A stretch of 64,000 nucleotides of DNA. Source: Arthrobacter sp. YN (GTDB taxonomy: Bacteria > Actinomycetota > Actinomycetes > Actinomycetales > Micrococcaceae). Under the pieces are notes generated by a model. The model ran no database searches. It had not been told where the DNA came from and worked only from the letters and a program-made list of their open reading frames with translations. Within the stretch, counting starts at the first letter, position 1, and every line of letters starts with the position of its first letter. The position numbers and the translations under genes were made by a program. This document shows, piece by piece, positions 43,742 through 51,989 of the stretch. The DNA lies in NCBI RefSeq assembly GCF_002224285.1, contig NZ_CP022436.1:4774001-4838000 (forward strand). The letters run 5' to 3'.

Positions 43742-44599
43742 CAAGCAATACAGTGGGGCCTCCGGGGCCGCGTGGTGATCGTGACCGGTGCGGCAGGCGG
43801 GATCGGACGCGTCATCGCAGAGACGTTTGCCCGCCATGGCGCCAAGGTGGCAGCCCTGGATGTCTTTCACGACGGCGTCGAAAATCTGGCGGAAGAACTC
43901 CGGGCGGGCGGCGCCGAAGCGATCGGGCTTTCCTGCGATGTCACCAACCAGGAGTCTGTGCGCGCAGCAGTTACGGCGGTCGCGGATCATTTCGGGGTCA
44001 TCGACATCCTCATTAACAATGCAGGCATCAATGTTGAGGGCACCGTTGAGGAGCTCGAAGATTCCGCTTGGCAGCGGTGTTTCGATGTCAACGTCACCGG
44101 CGTCGCCCGCGTATGCAAAGCAGCTATTCCCTACCTCAAGGAAAGCAACCATGGCCGGGTAATCAACGCGGCTTCTTTCGCTGCAATCATTCCCAGCGTC
44201 GGCAGTGCCGCCTACGCGGCTTCCAAGGCCGCCGTCGTGCAGTTCACCAAGGTACTCGCAGGAGAACTTGGACCCTGGAACGTGACGGTCAATGCCTACG
44301 CTCCGGGAATGATCCCCACCGGCATGAACGGCTTTACGGAGATGCCGAAAGAGGCACAAGACCGCCTGCTCAACACGCTCACATTGCGGAAGTGGGGAGA
44401 AGCCGCAGAAGTTGCGGATCTTCTCTTATTCCTGGCCAGCGACGCTTCCCGGTACATCACCGGAACATTGATCGACGTCAGCGGCGGTAAGCTGGCGACC
44501 CAAATCCCAGCGAAGGCCTACGAGGCTTTGGCAGCCGCGACCACCACAGCAACGGCCAGTGACAGCGCGACCCCAGCGTCGTCGTCGAGCATCGCATGA
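43730..44599 (+). CDS. SDR-family oxidoreductase (FabG/glucose dehydrogenase-like)
   Basis: A 289-residue classical SDR. VIVTGAAGGIGRVIAETFARHGAKVAALD (about 16-44), NNAGINVEG, SFAAIIPSVGSAAYAASKAAVVQF and the ending YITGTLIDVSGGKL are standard. A C-terminal low-complexity extension of about 30 residues (Ala/Thr/Ser-rich: TTTATASDSATPASSSS) lies beyond the usual end. The stop overlaps the FCD regulator start by ATGA. ATG 43730 has only a weak upstream site, and the operator arm overlaps it. Confidence 0.87.
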   Translation: MTIDQAIQWGLRGRVVIVTGAAGGIGRVIAETFARHGAKVAALDVFHDGVENLAEELRAGGAEAIGLSCDVTNQESVRAAVTAVADHFGVIDILINNAGINVEGTVEELEDSAWQRCFDVNVTGVARVCKAAIPYLKESNHGRVINAASFAAIIPSVGSAAYAASKAAVVQFTKVLAGELGPWNVTVNAYAPGMIPTGMNGFTEMPKEAQDRLLNTLTLRKWGEAAEVADLLLFLASDASRYITGTLIDVSGGKLATQIPAKAYEALAAATTTATASDSATPASSSSIA

Positions 44600-45294
44600 A
44601 CCAACACCCGCGCACGGCGCCGGGACTGCACAATCAACTGCTCGACCGGCTCGGAATGGAGATCTGCTCCGGAGAACGGGCGCCGGGGAGCACGTTGACC
44701 CTGGAGGAACTCGAACGCACCCACGGCGTCTCAAGATCAGTTGTCAGGGAAACCGTCCGGGTCCTTGAGTCCATGCAACTCCTCGTTTCCAAACGCAGGG
44801 TTGGCATCATGGTGCTCGAGTCCAGCCAGTGGAATCAGTTCGAACCCAGGGTCATCCGCTGGCGCATGCAGTCGCCGGAGCGTCAAGCACAGCTGGATGC
44901 CCTGATCGGCCTCCGTCTCGCTATTGAGCCTGAAGCTGCACGACTGGCAGCCCTGCAGGCGTCCGCCAGCCAAGCCGCCGAGTTGGTGGGAATAGCCGGC
45001 AGGATGTGGGCAGCGAGCGAGGAGAACAACCACGGTGCCTTCCACGAGCTCGATCTCCAGTTCCACGCACTCATCCTCGCCGCGTCAGGCAACCCAATGT
45101 TTGCCCAGCTCGAAGCCATCATCAGCGAATTCCTGGAAGGTTGGCATGCCCGCGGACTAGGTCCCGGGCATCCTCACCCCATCGCGCTGCAGCTCCATGC
45201 GGACGTAGCCGCGGCCGTACAGCGCAGGGCACCCGATGAGGCGTTCGCCGTTATGCGTTCGCTCCTGACTCGAAGCGCCGGGGAAGCGTCCTGA
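44596..45294 (+). CDS. GntR-family regulator, FadR/FCD type
   Basis: 232 residues. The winged helix (LEELERTHGVSRSVVRETVRVLESMQLLVSKRRVGIMV, about 35-72) is followed by an FCD domain with metal/ligand His positions (FHELDLQFHALILAASGNPMF; LHADVAAAVQRRAPDEAFAVM). FCD regulators sense hydroxy- or sugar acids such as gluconate, galactonate or lactate. It is coupled to the SDR upstream and probably controls the divergent SDR promoter at 43.7 kb. Confidence 0.88.
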   Translation: MNQHPRTAPGLHNQLLDRLGMEICSGERAPGSTLTLEELERTHGVSRSVVRETVRVLESMQLLVSKRRVGIMVLESSQWNQFEPRVIRWRMQSPERQAQLDALIGLRLAIEPEAARLAALQASASQAAELVGIAGRMWAASEENNHGAFHELDLQFHALILAASGNPMFAQLEAIISEFLEGWHARGLGPGHPHPIALQLHADVAAAVQRRAPDEAFAVMRSLLTRSAGEAS

Positions 45295-45360
45295 TCCTCA
45301 AATAGTTTTTGGTGTGAACTATAAGGGTGGAGGCCTCGACAAGCAAGCATTCCTGCTCGT

Positions 45361-45421
45361 ATGAAACCGCTTATCAAAAAAAGACGGCAAGGCTTGCCTG
45401 TGGTTGTGATAAGCGGTTTCA
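45361..45421. promoter_or_regulatory. Two identical LacI-type operators, 45 bp apart
   Basis: ATGAAACCGCTTATCA (45361-45376) and its exact reverse complement TGATAAGCGGTTTCAT (45406-45421) form a 16-bp perfect inverted repeat with a 29-bp spacer. Each arm is itself a near-palindrome with the pattern TGAnAAnCGnTTnCA, a classic LacI-family operator. The 45-bp centre spacing is about four helical turns, which suits DNA looping by a tetramer or double blocking. They sit 38-98 bp before the Gfo/Idh start at 45459; the LacI gene at 46632 is the natural partner. Confidence 0.75.
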
Positions 45422-45458
45422 TGGACACCGAGCCCACCCTGAACCGAAGGAAACAACT

Positions 45459-46628
45459 GTGGAACCAATCACGGTCGAAAATGATCGTCGCCCTGTAGTG
45501 GCAGTCGTCGGATTGGGATTTGGTGCTGAATTCGCGCCGATCTACCGCGATCATCCGGACGTTCAGCGAGTGGTGGTCTGTGACGGTGACGAGGAAGTTC
45601 TCAACCGGGTAGGCGATGAGCTCGGAATCGAGGAGCGCTACCTAAGTCTCGAAGACGTTCTGGCTCAGCCGCACATCGATGCAGTCCACCTCGTGACTGC
45701 CCTCCCGGACCACGGCGAGCAAAGCATCGCCGTCCTCAAAAGCGGCAAGCACTGCGCGAGCACTGTTCCCATGGCCATTTCCCTCGAAGAAATGAGCGAA
45801 ATCGTCCGGTGGGAGCGGGAATCCGGAAAGAACTACATGATGATGGAGACAGCGGTTTACACCCGCGAGTTCCTCCACTGCCAAGAGCTGTTCCAAGCCG
45901 GCGCCTTCGGACACATCACCTTCGGCAAAGGCGTGCACTACCAGGACATGGAGGGCTGGCCCAGCTACTGGGAAGGCCTTCCTCCCCACTGGTACATGAC
46001 CCACGCAATCTCACCGTTACTTCGATTGCTGGATACCAGGGCAACCACCGTCCGCTGCCTGGGTTCAGGTCAACTGCCCGCCAACAGGCAAACCCACTAC
46101 GGCAACCCGTACCCTGCCCAAACGGCGATCTTCGAACTCGAGGGAACCAACGTCTCCATCGAAGTGTCCCGGACCCTGTTCCAAGCCGCCCGCTCATACA
46201 CCGAGGCTTTCTCCATCTACGGGGAGAACTACGGATTCGAATGGCCCCAGATCGAAGGAGAGCCGCCGGTGCACTACATGCTAAAGGAGGCGAACGGCCG
46301 GCGCGGAAGGACCATAGAGTCCCTGAGAATCGAAGCGCCGGAAAGAACAGACCTTCTGCCGTTATCCATAGCCCGCTACACGCAGGACAGCGTCTACTCG
46401 GACGGCTCGCACTCATCGTTCATCCAGGGCAGCGGCCACGGCGGATCCCACCCCCATTTGGTGCACGAGTTCGTCACCAGCATCGTTGAACAGCGGCCCT
46501 CCTCCATCAACGCCGTGGTGGCAGCCAACTGGACGGCTGCAGGGGTTGCAGCGCACCAGTCTGCGATGAATGGCGGAGAAACGGTCCACATTCCAAGCTT
46601 CGAACTCCACCCCGCACCGGCCGGATAA
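45459..46628 (+). CDS. Gfo/Idh/MocA-family oxidoreductase
   Basis: 389 residues. VVAVVGLGFGAEFAPIYRDHPDV is the cofactor fold. The usual EKP motif reads STVPMAISLEEM, so the catalytic Lys is absent or displaced. NYMMMETAVYTREF is shared exactly in pattern with the paralogue at 48036-49238, which defines a subgroup. The start is GTG 45459 after AAGGAAAC. It is the first gene after the paired LacI operators, followed by the LacI gene, a cupin and its paralogue; the four form one unit. The missing Lys makes a simple alcohol dehydrogenation less certain. Confidence 0.85.
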   Translation: MEPITVENDRRPVVAVVGLGFGAEFAPIYRDHPDVQRVVVCDGDEEVLNRVGDELGIEERYLSLEDVLAQPHIDAVHLVTALPDHGEQSIAVLKSGKHCASTVPMAISLEEMSEIVRWERESGKNYMMMETAVYTREFLHCQELFQAGAFGHITFGKGVHYQDMEGWPSYWEGLPPHWYMTHAISPLLRLLDTRATTVRCLGSGQLPANRQTHYGNPYPAQTAIFELEGTNVSIEVSRTLFQAARSYTEAFSIYGENYGFEWPQIEGEPPVHYMLKEANGRRGRTIESLRIEAPERTDLLPLSIARYTQDSVYSDGSHSSFIQGSGHGGSHPHLVHEFVTSIVEQRPSSINAVVAANWTAAGVAAHQSAMNGGETVHIPSFELHPAPAG

Positions 46629-46631
46629 GTC

Positions 46632-47666
46632 ATGTCCCGTCCCACCCCTGGAAACGCCCCCAAGATCCGGGACGTTGCACGCGTAGCCGGCGTCTCCGTT
46701 CCCACGGTCTCGCGGGTTCTCAGCGGCAGCACGCCGGTCAGCGACCGCCTCAAGGAGCGGGTGTCAGAGGCTGTAAAGGAGCTCGGATACAGGCCCAACA
46801 GTGCTGCCCGTGCCCTGGCACTGGGGAGTCGATCCATGATTGCGATTCTCGCGGGGAACTCGTCACGTTACGGCTGGGCACGAACCATCCAAGGCATTGA
46901 GGTCGCGGCACGCCAACGAGGTTTCTCCTCGATCGTCTCCGTGGTGGAATCCGCGGAAGAATCCGACGTGTCTGTAGCGGTGGATCTGGTCCTGGCAGAA
47001 AACGTCGCCGGGGTCATAGTCCTCGAGTTTGATGAACCCGGCCATGCCGTGCTGCGCGTCCTGAGACCTGCCATCCCGGTCGTGGCAGTCAGCGGGGGAA
47101 ACCGGTCGGAGGCACAAGTCCCCCATGCAATGCTCGACGAGTTTACGGCAGGCAAACAAGTGACGGAGTACCTGTTGTCGCTGGGGCATAGGACAGTGCA
47201 TCACGTATCCCAACCAACCATGGGACGGCCCCTGGGGCGGACCGAGGGATGGCGGTCCGCGCTGGAAGAAGCCGGGGCTCCCGTGCCCGCAATAGCCCAC
47301 TGCGATTGGGAACCGCGGACCGCCTACCGCGCGGGCCAAGGACTTGCCACCGCCAAGGACGTGACCGCTGTCTTCTGTTCCAACGATGACATTGCCATGG
47401 CTGTGATGCGGGCATTCGCCGACAACCAGATCACGGTGCCCGGCGATGTGTCCGTCATGGGGTTCGACGATCAGCCCCTGGCAGAGTTTTGGGCTCCGTC
47501 GCTGAGTACGGTCCGTCAGGACTTTGATGATTTGGGCTCCAGAGCATTTCGGCTTCTTGAAGCGCTCATGCAGGGCGAACCGGCACCGGGAAATTCCGTT
47601 GCAGTACCGAAGCTGATTCTGCGTGAATCGACCAACCCGCACTACCAAGACCGCACGACACCATGA
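46632..47666 (+). CDS. LacI-family transcriptional regulator of region F
   Basis: 344 residues. The helix-turn-helix KIRDVARVAGVSVPTVSRVLSGS (about 11-33) and hinge YRPNSAARALALGS are followed by a sensor domain (SVMGFDDQPLAEFWAPSLSTVRQDFDDLG). It starts 4 bp after the dehydrogenase stop. It probably binds the two TGATAAGCGGTTTCA operators upstream of the operon, giving autoregulation. The inducer is probably the substrate or product of the flanking dehydrogenases. Confidence 0.92.
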   Translation: MSRPTPGNAPKIRDVARVAGVSVPTVSRVLSGSTPVSDRLKERVSEAVKELGYRPNSAARALALGSRSMIAILAGNSSRYGWARTIQGIEVAARQRGFSSIVSVVESAEESDVSVAVDLVLAENVAGVIVLEFDEPGHAVLRVLRPAIPVVAVSGGNRSEAQVPHAMLDEFTAGKQVTEYLLSLGHRTVHHVSQPTMGRPLGRTEGWRSALEEAGAPVPAIAHCDWEPRTAYRAGQGLATAKDVTAVFCSNDDIAMAVMRAFADNQITVPGDVSVMGFDDQPLAEFWAPSLSTVRQDFDDLGSRAFRLLEALMQGEPAPGNSVAVPKLILRESTNPHYQDRTTP

Positions 47667-47679
47667 AACGGAGAAGGAA

Positions 47680-48039
47680 ATGTCACAGGGAGGCATTACC
47701 CGAAAAGCGGATGTCCTGATTGAAGAGCACAGCTGGGGCCGGCTTCAATGGATGGTTTCGGACAAGCTCGGCAATTCGGAGACCATGACCGTGGGCAGGT
47801 GCTACATCCACCCGCACCAACAGAATCCTCCGCACTATCACCCCAATTGCGACGAAGTACTCCACGTGCTGCAGGGCCGGATCAAGCACCGGGTCAACGA
47901 CACCTACGTAGATCTTGAGGCCGGGGACACCATCTCCATTCCCTCAGGAGCCATCCACAACGCTGTGAACGTAGGCACCGAGGAGGCCATTTTTGTGATC
48001 AGTTTCTCTTCCTCCCAAAGAGATACGGTAGGCGAGTGA
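47680..48039 (+). CDS. Cupin-domain protein
   Basis: A 119-residue single-domain cupin. Motif 1 HQQNPPHYHPNCDEVLHVLQGR has the HxHx(n)E pattern (metal ligands), and motif 2 is LEAGDTISIPSGAIHNAVN. GGAGAAGG precedes ATG 47680. The stop overlaps the next gene's GTG (GTGA). Small cupins in sugar operons act as isomerases or sugar-binding accessory proteins; the reaction is unknown. Coupled translation with a Gfo/Idh gene suggests they work on the same intermediate. Confidence 0.85.
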   Translation: MSQGGITRKADVLIEEHSWGRLQWMVSDKLGNSETMTVGRCYIHPHQQNPPHYHPNCDEVLHVLQGRIKHRVNDTYVDLEAGDTISIPSGAIHNAVNVGTEEAIFVISFSSSQRDTVGE

Positions 48040-49238
48040 AGAAGACGCGCGATGGCACCATGGACGTCGTCATTGTCGGTTTGGGCTTCGGGTTGGACTT
48101 CATCCCTGTTTACGCGAGCCACCCGGGAATCGACCGAGTGGGCATCTGCGATCCTGATGTGGAAAAGCTCGCGTCCGTTGCCCGCAGGTACGGAGTTGAG
48201 GATACTTTCACGTCCCTGAACGAAGTACTGGAAAGCGACCGCTTCGACGCGGTCCACCTCCTCACCCCCGTCACCTTGCACGCCAGCCAGGCTGTAGAGG
48301 TGCTCCGAAGCGGAAGGCACGTGGCTTCCGCTGTACCGATGGGCCTGACCTTTGAAGAGATCGGCCAGGTCATCCAGGCCGCCCGGTCCAGCGGCAAGAA
48401 CTACATGATGATGGAGACCGCTGTTTACCAACGCGAGTTCTTCTACGTTCAGGAATTGCTGCGTTCGGGGCAATTGGGAGATGTCACGTTTCTGAGGGGC
48501 GCTCATATACGCGACCGGACCACCATGCCGCAGTACTGGCGGGCGTTCCCGCCCATGAAGTACGCCACCCACGTCATCAGTCCGCTTCTTGCCTTGCAGA
48601 ATTCCCGTGCAGAAAGCGTCCGCGCTTTCGGTTCCGGCACGCTCAGGGACCATCAACTCGGTGACCACGGCAACCCTTTCCCTTTGGAGACGGCCGTCTT
48701 CACCTTGGAAGATTCCAACGTCAAAATGGAAGTCACCCAAGGGTGCTTCAACGTAGCGCGGACAGCCCAGGAAGGCTTCAGCGTCTATGGAGACACAATG
48801 AGTGTGGAGTGGCCGCCCGTCGAGGAAGAAGACGGACTGCACGTCTTCACCATGTATCCGGAGGCCGAGGAAGCCCGCGAACGGTTCAGGCGCGTGGAGT
48901 TCGACGTCGTCCACCCACCTGACCGGGTGGCTCACCTTCCGGAGGAGGTCAGGATGTTCAGTCGTCCTGCCGTATTCAGCCCGCATCCTTCACTGCCTGC
49001 CATCGATGTGCCGTCCCATCACGGGGGTTCGCACCCTCACCTGGTTCACGAGTTCATCACCAGCATCGCTGAAGGCCGGAAATCCCGAATCGACGAATTT
49101 ACTGCGGCAGACTGGTGCGCCGCAGGCGTGGCGGCTCACGATTCTGCATTGCACGAAGGAGAAAAGGTGGACATCCCCGATTTCCGGAGGTCCACCTTAG
49201 CGTGGGGCTGGAAAGACCTCGGCGGTTGCCGTCCCTGA
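48036..49238 (+). CDS. Gfo/Idh/MocA-family oxidoreductase
   Basis: 400 residues from GTG 48036 (overlap with the cupin stop); ATG 48060 is a possible later start. The cofactor loop VVIVGLGFGLDFIPVYASHP and the variant ASAVPMGLTFEEIGQVI (no EKP) place it with the 45459 gene; NYMMMETAVYQREFFYVQEL is the shared block, and GGSHPHLVHEFITSI near the C-terminus occurs in both. The pair probably arose by duplication and may form a hetero-oligomer or act in successive steps. Confidence 0.85.
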   Translation: MKKTRDGTMDVVIVGLGFGLDFIPVYASHPGIDRVGICDPDVEKLASVARRYGVEDTFTSLNEVLESDRFDAVHLLTPVTLHASQAVEVLRSGRHVASAVPMGLTFEEIGQVIQAARSSGKNYMMMETAVYQREFFYVQELLRSGQLGDVTFLRGAHIRDRTTMPQYWRAFPPMKYATHVISPLLALQNSRAESVRAFGSGTLRDHQLGDHGNPFPLETAVFTLEDSNVKMEVTQGCFNVARTAQEGFSVYGDTMSVEWPPVEEEDGLHVFTMYPEAEEARERFRRVEFDVVHPPDRVAHLPEEVRMFSRPAVFSPHPSLPAIDVPSHHGGSHPHLVHEFITSIAEGRKSRIDEFTAADWCAAGVAAHDSALHEGEKVDIPDFRRSTLAWGWKDLGGCRP

Positions 49239-49272
49239 GGCTTCATTGGCCCCAGCAGGTTCGGCAACCGCC
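49221..49272. terminator. Hairpin between convergent Gfo/Idh and pyruvyltransferase genes
   Basis: GGCGGTTGCCG (49221-49231) pairs perfectly with CGGCAACCGCC (49262-49272) with a 30-base loop. The left arm overlaps the last codons of the Gfo/Idh gene. The long loop makes it a weaker candidate than the other terminators. Confidence 0.5.
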
Positions 49273-49300
49273 TTGCTCTGCCTTTCGGCAGGAGCAAAAA

Positions 49301-50587
49301 CTAGGACTTCAGCCCGCTGCGTTGGCTGACGACAGCAATGGTCTGCTCAAACCGGCGGCGTGCCAGGTCCCTCGCAGCAACGGCCTTTAGCTTCGCCTTC
49401 TCCGGATCCTTTGCCATTTCCAGGACCACATCGGGGAAGCGCGCAACGTCCTTGTCGTCGTCGAAGTTGAACAGCCACTCATCGAGTCCGATGTCCTCCC
49501 ACATGCGGCCTTTGCTGCTCTGCTCAACCCAGCGATTCACTATTGCCGGCACACCATTGGCAATCGCCATGATGGGACTGTGCATCTCATTGCTGAAAAG
49601 CCCGGCCGACCGCTTGTAGACTCCTACTGCTTCCTCCAGCAACCACGTGCGGTCCAGCCAGACCACATTTTCTTTCACATCCTCGGGGAGATGGTCCAGC
49701 ACCCACGTCTTGCCTATGGGCATCTCTGTCTCATCCTCATTACAGATCAGGACTTTCATGCCCGTCTCACGCACGACGGCGGTAATCGCCTCACGCAACG
49801 GGATGTGGTCGTGTTCCTTCATCTCTTCGTTGCGCTGGTGAAGGCGGGAATCAAAGGGACGGTTCTTCGCTTTATGAAGCCAGCTGGGCGTGAAGCGCTG
49901 CTTTGGGAAACAGCACATGAAGTTTCCCTCCACCAGGTCATACTTTGCCATCAGGCGCTCGGCAGCCTCGTCGTCGGCAATATCCAGTGCAAATACCACG
50001 TCCGGCGACCATTCCATGACCGGGGCGCTGACGCCGTCCTGGAGCGCCCTTTCCAAGGAGACAGAATCCCTGAAGTACACGAACTCCGCCTTGCTGAGTG
50101 CTTCCTTTTCTGCATTGCCAAAGAGCCAGTGACCATAAGTGATGCCGTAGAAGCCGAAGGGGTTGCCGGTCCGTTCCTGGAAAGCCACCAGGTCCTTCCA
50201 GGCGAGTCCGAACGGGCCGGAATTGTGCAGCATGAAGTCGGCAGACGCCATTGCTGCATCCAGCTCGGGAGTGGAACCGACGCCTCGCTCATCCAAGGTT
50301 CCTTGGACGATGTTCAAGCGGGGGAATCGCTCCATCAGCATGTCGACTTCGAATTGAGGCAATACGGAATAGAAGGGCCAGAAAGTTACGTCGACCTCGG
50401 GCAGATATTGTTCCAATAAAGCAAGTGCCCCGGGAGTGTGCGCGACGTCGCCTATGTTTTCGATTTGCCACCCGGACCTCAGGATCAGGTGAGGAGCCCG
50501 GGCGGAAGCGCTGTGCGGCAACTGCGTTCCGTCCGCATCAAGAGCTGCTTCCAGCGTGTTTGGAAATGACGAACTGTGGGCCGGCAT
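49301..50587 (-). CDS. Polysaccharide pyruvyltransferase-family protein
   Basis: A 428-residue protein of the PF04230 type: LILRSGWQIENIGDVAHTPGALALLEQYLP near the N-terminus, FMLHNSGPFGLAWKD, GFYGITYG, SRDSVSLERALQ-like FRDSVSLERAL, and SAGLFSNEMHSPIMAIANGVPAIV in the C-terminal lobe. The family transfers pyruvyl ketals from PEP to sugar residues, or has drifted to other roles. ATG 50587 has GGAG 5 bases upstream. A LacI-type operator (50636-50655) lies 49 bp upstream, which places it in the region G regulon. Finding this family in a catabolic cluster is unusual; a degradative or modifying role is possible. Confidence 0.8.
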   Translation of the reverse strand: MPAHSSSFPNTLEAALDADGTQLPHSASARAPHLILRSGWQIENIGDVAHTPGALALLEQYLPEVDVTFWPFYSVLPQFEVDMLMERFPRLNIVQGTLDERGVGSTPELDAAMASADFMLHNSGPFGLAWKDLVAFQERTGNPFGFYGITYGHWLFGNAEKEALSKAEFVYFRDSVSLERALQDGVSAPVMEWSPDVVFALDIADDEAAERLMAKYDLVEGNFMCCFPKQRFTPSWLHKAKNRPFDSRLHQRNEEMKEHDHIPLREAITAVVRETGMKVLICNEDETEMPIGKTWVLDHLPEDVKENVVWLDRTWLLEEAVGVYKRSAGLFSNEMHSPIMAIANGVPAIVNRWVEQSSKGRMWEDIGLDEWLFNFDDDKDVARFPDVVLEMAKDPEKAKLKAVAARDLARRRFEQTIAVVSQRSGLKS

Positions 50588-50635
50588 GGTTCTCCAATAT
50601 TCAACGGCGAGGGGTGTGTACGTTCTAGGTTGGCA

Positions 50636-50655
50636 TTGATTTAACGCAAAATCAA
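50636..50655. promoter_or_regulatory. LacI-type operator, region G regulon, site 1
   Basis: TTGATTTAACGCAAAATCAA is a 20-bp imperfect palindrome (8 of 10 pairs match, central CG), identical to the site at 61704-61723 and close to 57407-57426. It lies between the divergent pyruvyltransferase-family gene (start 50587) and the GH5-like gene (start 50732), so it can control both. Confidence 0.8.
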
Positions 50656-50731
50656 GGGCTAGCATCAGTGGTGGGACCGCCAGTCCCCTACTTTCCCCGG
50701 AACTCTCCGGGCACCTACCCCGCGAAAGAAG

Positions 50732-51928
50732 ATGATGACCCGCTTCGGAGTAAATTACGTACCGAGCAAAAACTGGTGGTACTCATGGTTGGAGTGGAAC
50801 GACACAGAGATCGCCGAGGATCTGCAAGCCATTGCCGATCTTGGCTGTGACCACGTCCGAATCCACTGCCTGTGGACGCTGTTTCAGCCCGATCCCGCCA
50901 TGGTCAGCCCCACCATGCTTTCCCGGCTGGAACAGCTCCTGGACATCGCGGACCGCGTCGGTTTGGATGTGATCGTCACCGTACTCAACGGCTGGTTGAG
51001 CGGGTTCGATTTCCGGCCTGCCTGGATCCCGGAACAGGCAAGCATCTTTAGCGACCAGGCAGTAGTTGCTGCAGAAAAGCTGCTCTTCACTGCTATCGCT
51101 GAGAGGGTAGGCACTCACCCCCGCTTCCTTGGTTTTGACGTTGCCAACGAACCGTCAGTTCTCATCTCGGAGACCAGGAACATCACCAACCGGGCAGAAG
51201 CGGACGGGTGGGCCAAGGAGATGCTGTCCCATTGTGAAGACGTGGCTCCTGGAAAGTTCCACACAGTCGGCATGGACCATGTCCCGTGGCTGTCCGAGCA
51301 CCCTTTTAGCCGCGGCGTTCTGGCCGGGACGGGCTCTGCCACCCCGATCCATGCCTGGATCTTCTTCACCGGCGCCTTGGAGCGTTACGGGGAGTTCGGA
51401 ACCGGCACTCTTCACCTCACCGAATACATGCTTGAACTGGCCAAGGCGTACTCCCAGGAGCCCACCCGCCAGGTCTGGCTGCAGGAATTCGGCATCGCCA
51501 CGGAATGGGCCCAGGACCTTGAGCACGACGACTTCGCAGAAAAGGCAGCGCTCTCGGCACTTTCCGTTGATGGCCTGTGGGGCGTTACCTGGTGGTGCTC
51601 ACATGACATCGACCGCGGACTGGGAGCCTTCGTGGAACTCGAGTACGACCTCGGACTCTTCACCACAGACAACCAGCTCAAACCCACCGGTCAACGGTTG
51701 AAGGCCATTATGGAGGAAGTGAGGCAGGGCAAGCTTTCCGCCCGTGCCGAGCGCACCATTGCCGTGGTACTTCCTCAAGGGCGCACGCCCGGACTGGACT
51801 TCGCAGATACCTTCTTCGCGCTCATAGACGAAGGCAAGAAGCCGGCGATCGTCCTTGAAGAGAACGCCCTCGACCACGACTACCTCAAAACCCGGGGCAT
51901 CGAAACGCTGGTACGTCTCGGAGAATAG
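50732..51928 (+). CDS. GH5-like (clan GH-A) glycoside hydrolase, copy 2
   Basis: A 398-residue paralogue of the 12639-13832 enzyme. Acid/base Glu140 lies in GFDVANEP and the likely nucleophile Glu252 in WLQEFG. The core NGWLSGFDFRPAWIP and the PIHAWIFFTGALERYG strand are conserved. Cytoplasmic by lack of a signal. ATG 50732 or 50735; the upstream site is GAAAGAAG. It is monocistronic (terminator at 51937) and has LacI operator site 1 upstream. The divergence between the two GH5-like copies is clearly greater than between the two beta-helix genes beside them. Confidence 0.82.
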   Translation: MMTRFGVNYVPSKNWWYSWLEWNDTEIAEDLQAIADLGCDHVRIHCLWTLFQPDPAMVSPTMLSRLEQLLDIADRVGLDVIVTVLNGWLSGFDFRPAWIPEQASIFSDQAVVAAEKLLFTAIAERVGTHPRFLGFDVANEPSVLISETRNITNRAEADGWAKEMLSHCEDVAPGKFHTVGMDHVPWLSEHPFSRGVLAGTGSATPIHAWIFFTGALERYGEFGTGTLHLTEYMLELAKAYSQEPTRQVWLQEFGIATEWAQDLEHDDFAEKAALSALSVDGLWGVTWWCSHDIDRGLGAFVELEYDLGLFTTDNQLKPTGQRLKAIMEEVRQGKLSARAERTIAVVLPQGRTPGLDFADTFFALIDEGKKPAIVLEENALDHDYLKTRGIETLVRLGE

Positions 51929-51936
51929 TCACACGT

Positions 51937-51973
51937 CGAAAGGCCCTGCGGTGTACATCCGCAGGGCCTTTCG
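51937..51973. terminator. Bidirectional terminator between GH5-like and beta-helix genes
   Basis: CGAAAGGCCCTGCGG (51937-51951) and CCGCAGGGCCTTTCG (51959-51973) form a perfect 15-bp stem with a 7-base loop and AAA/TTT near the base. It serves the plus-strand GH5-like gene and the convergent beta-helix gene (ends 51990). Confidence 0.85.
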
Positions 51974-51989
51974 CCATCATGTGAAGCCT

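Noticed and set aside
47904..48986. A 360-codon minus-strand frame over the cupin and Gfo/Idh genes
   Set aside because: Shadow of conserved plus-strand genes; no motifs.
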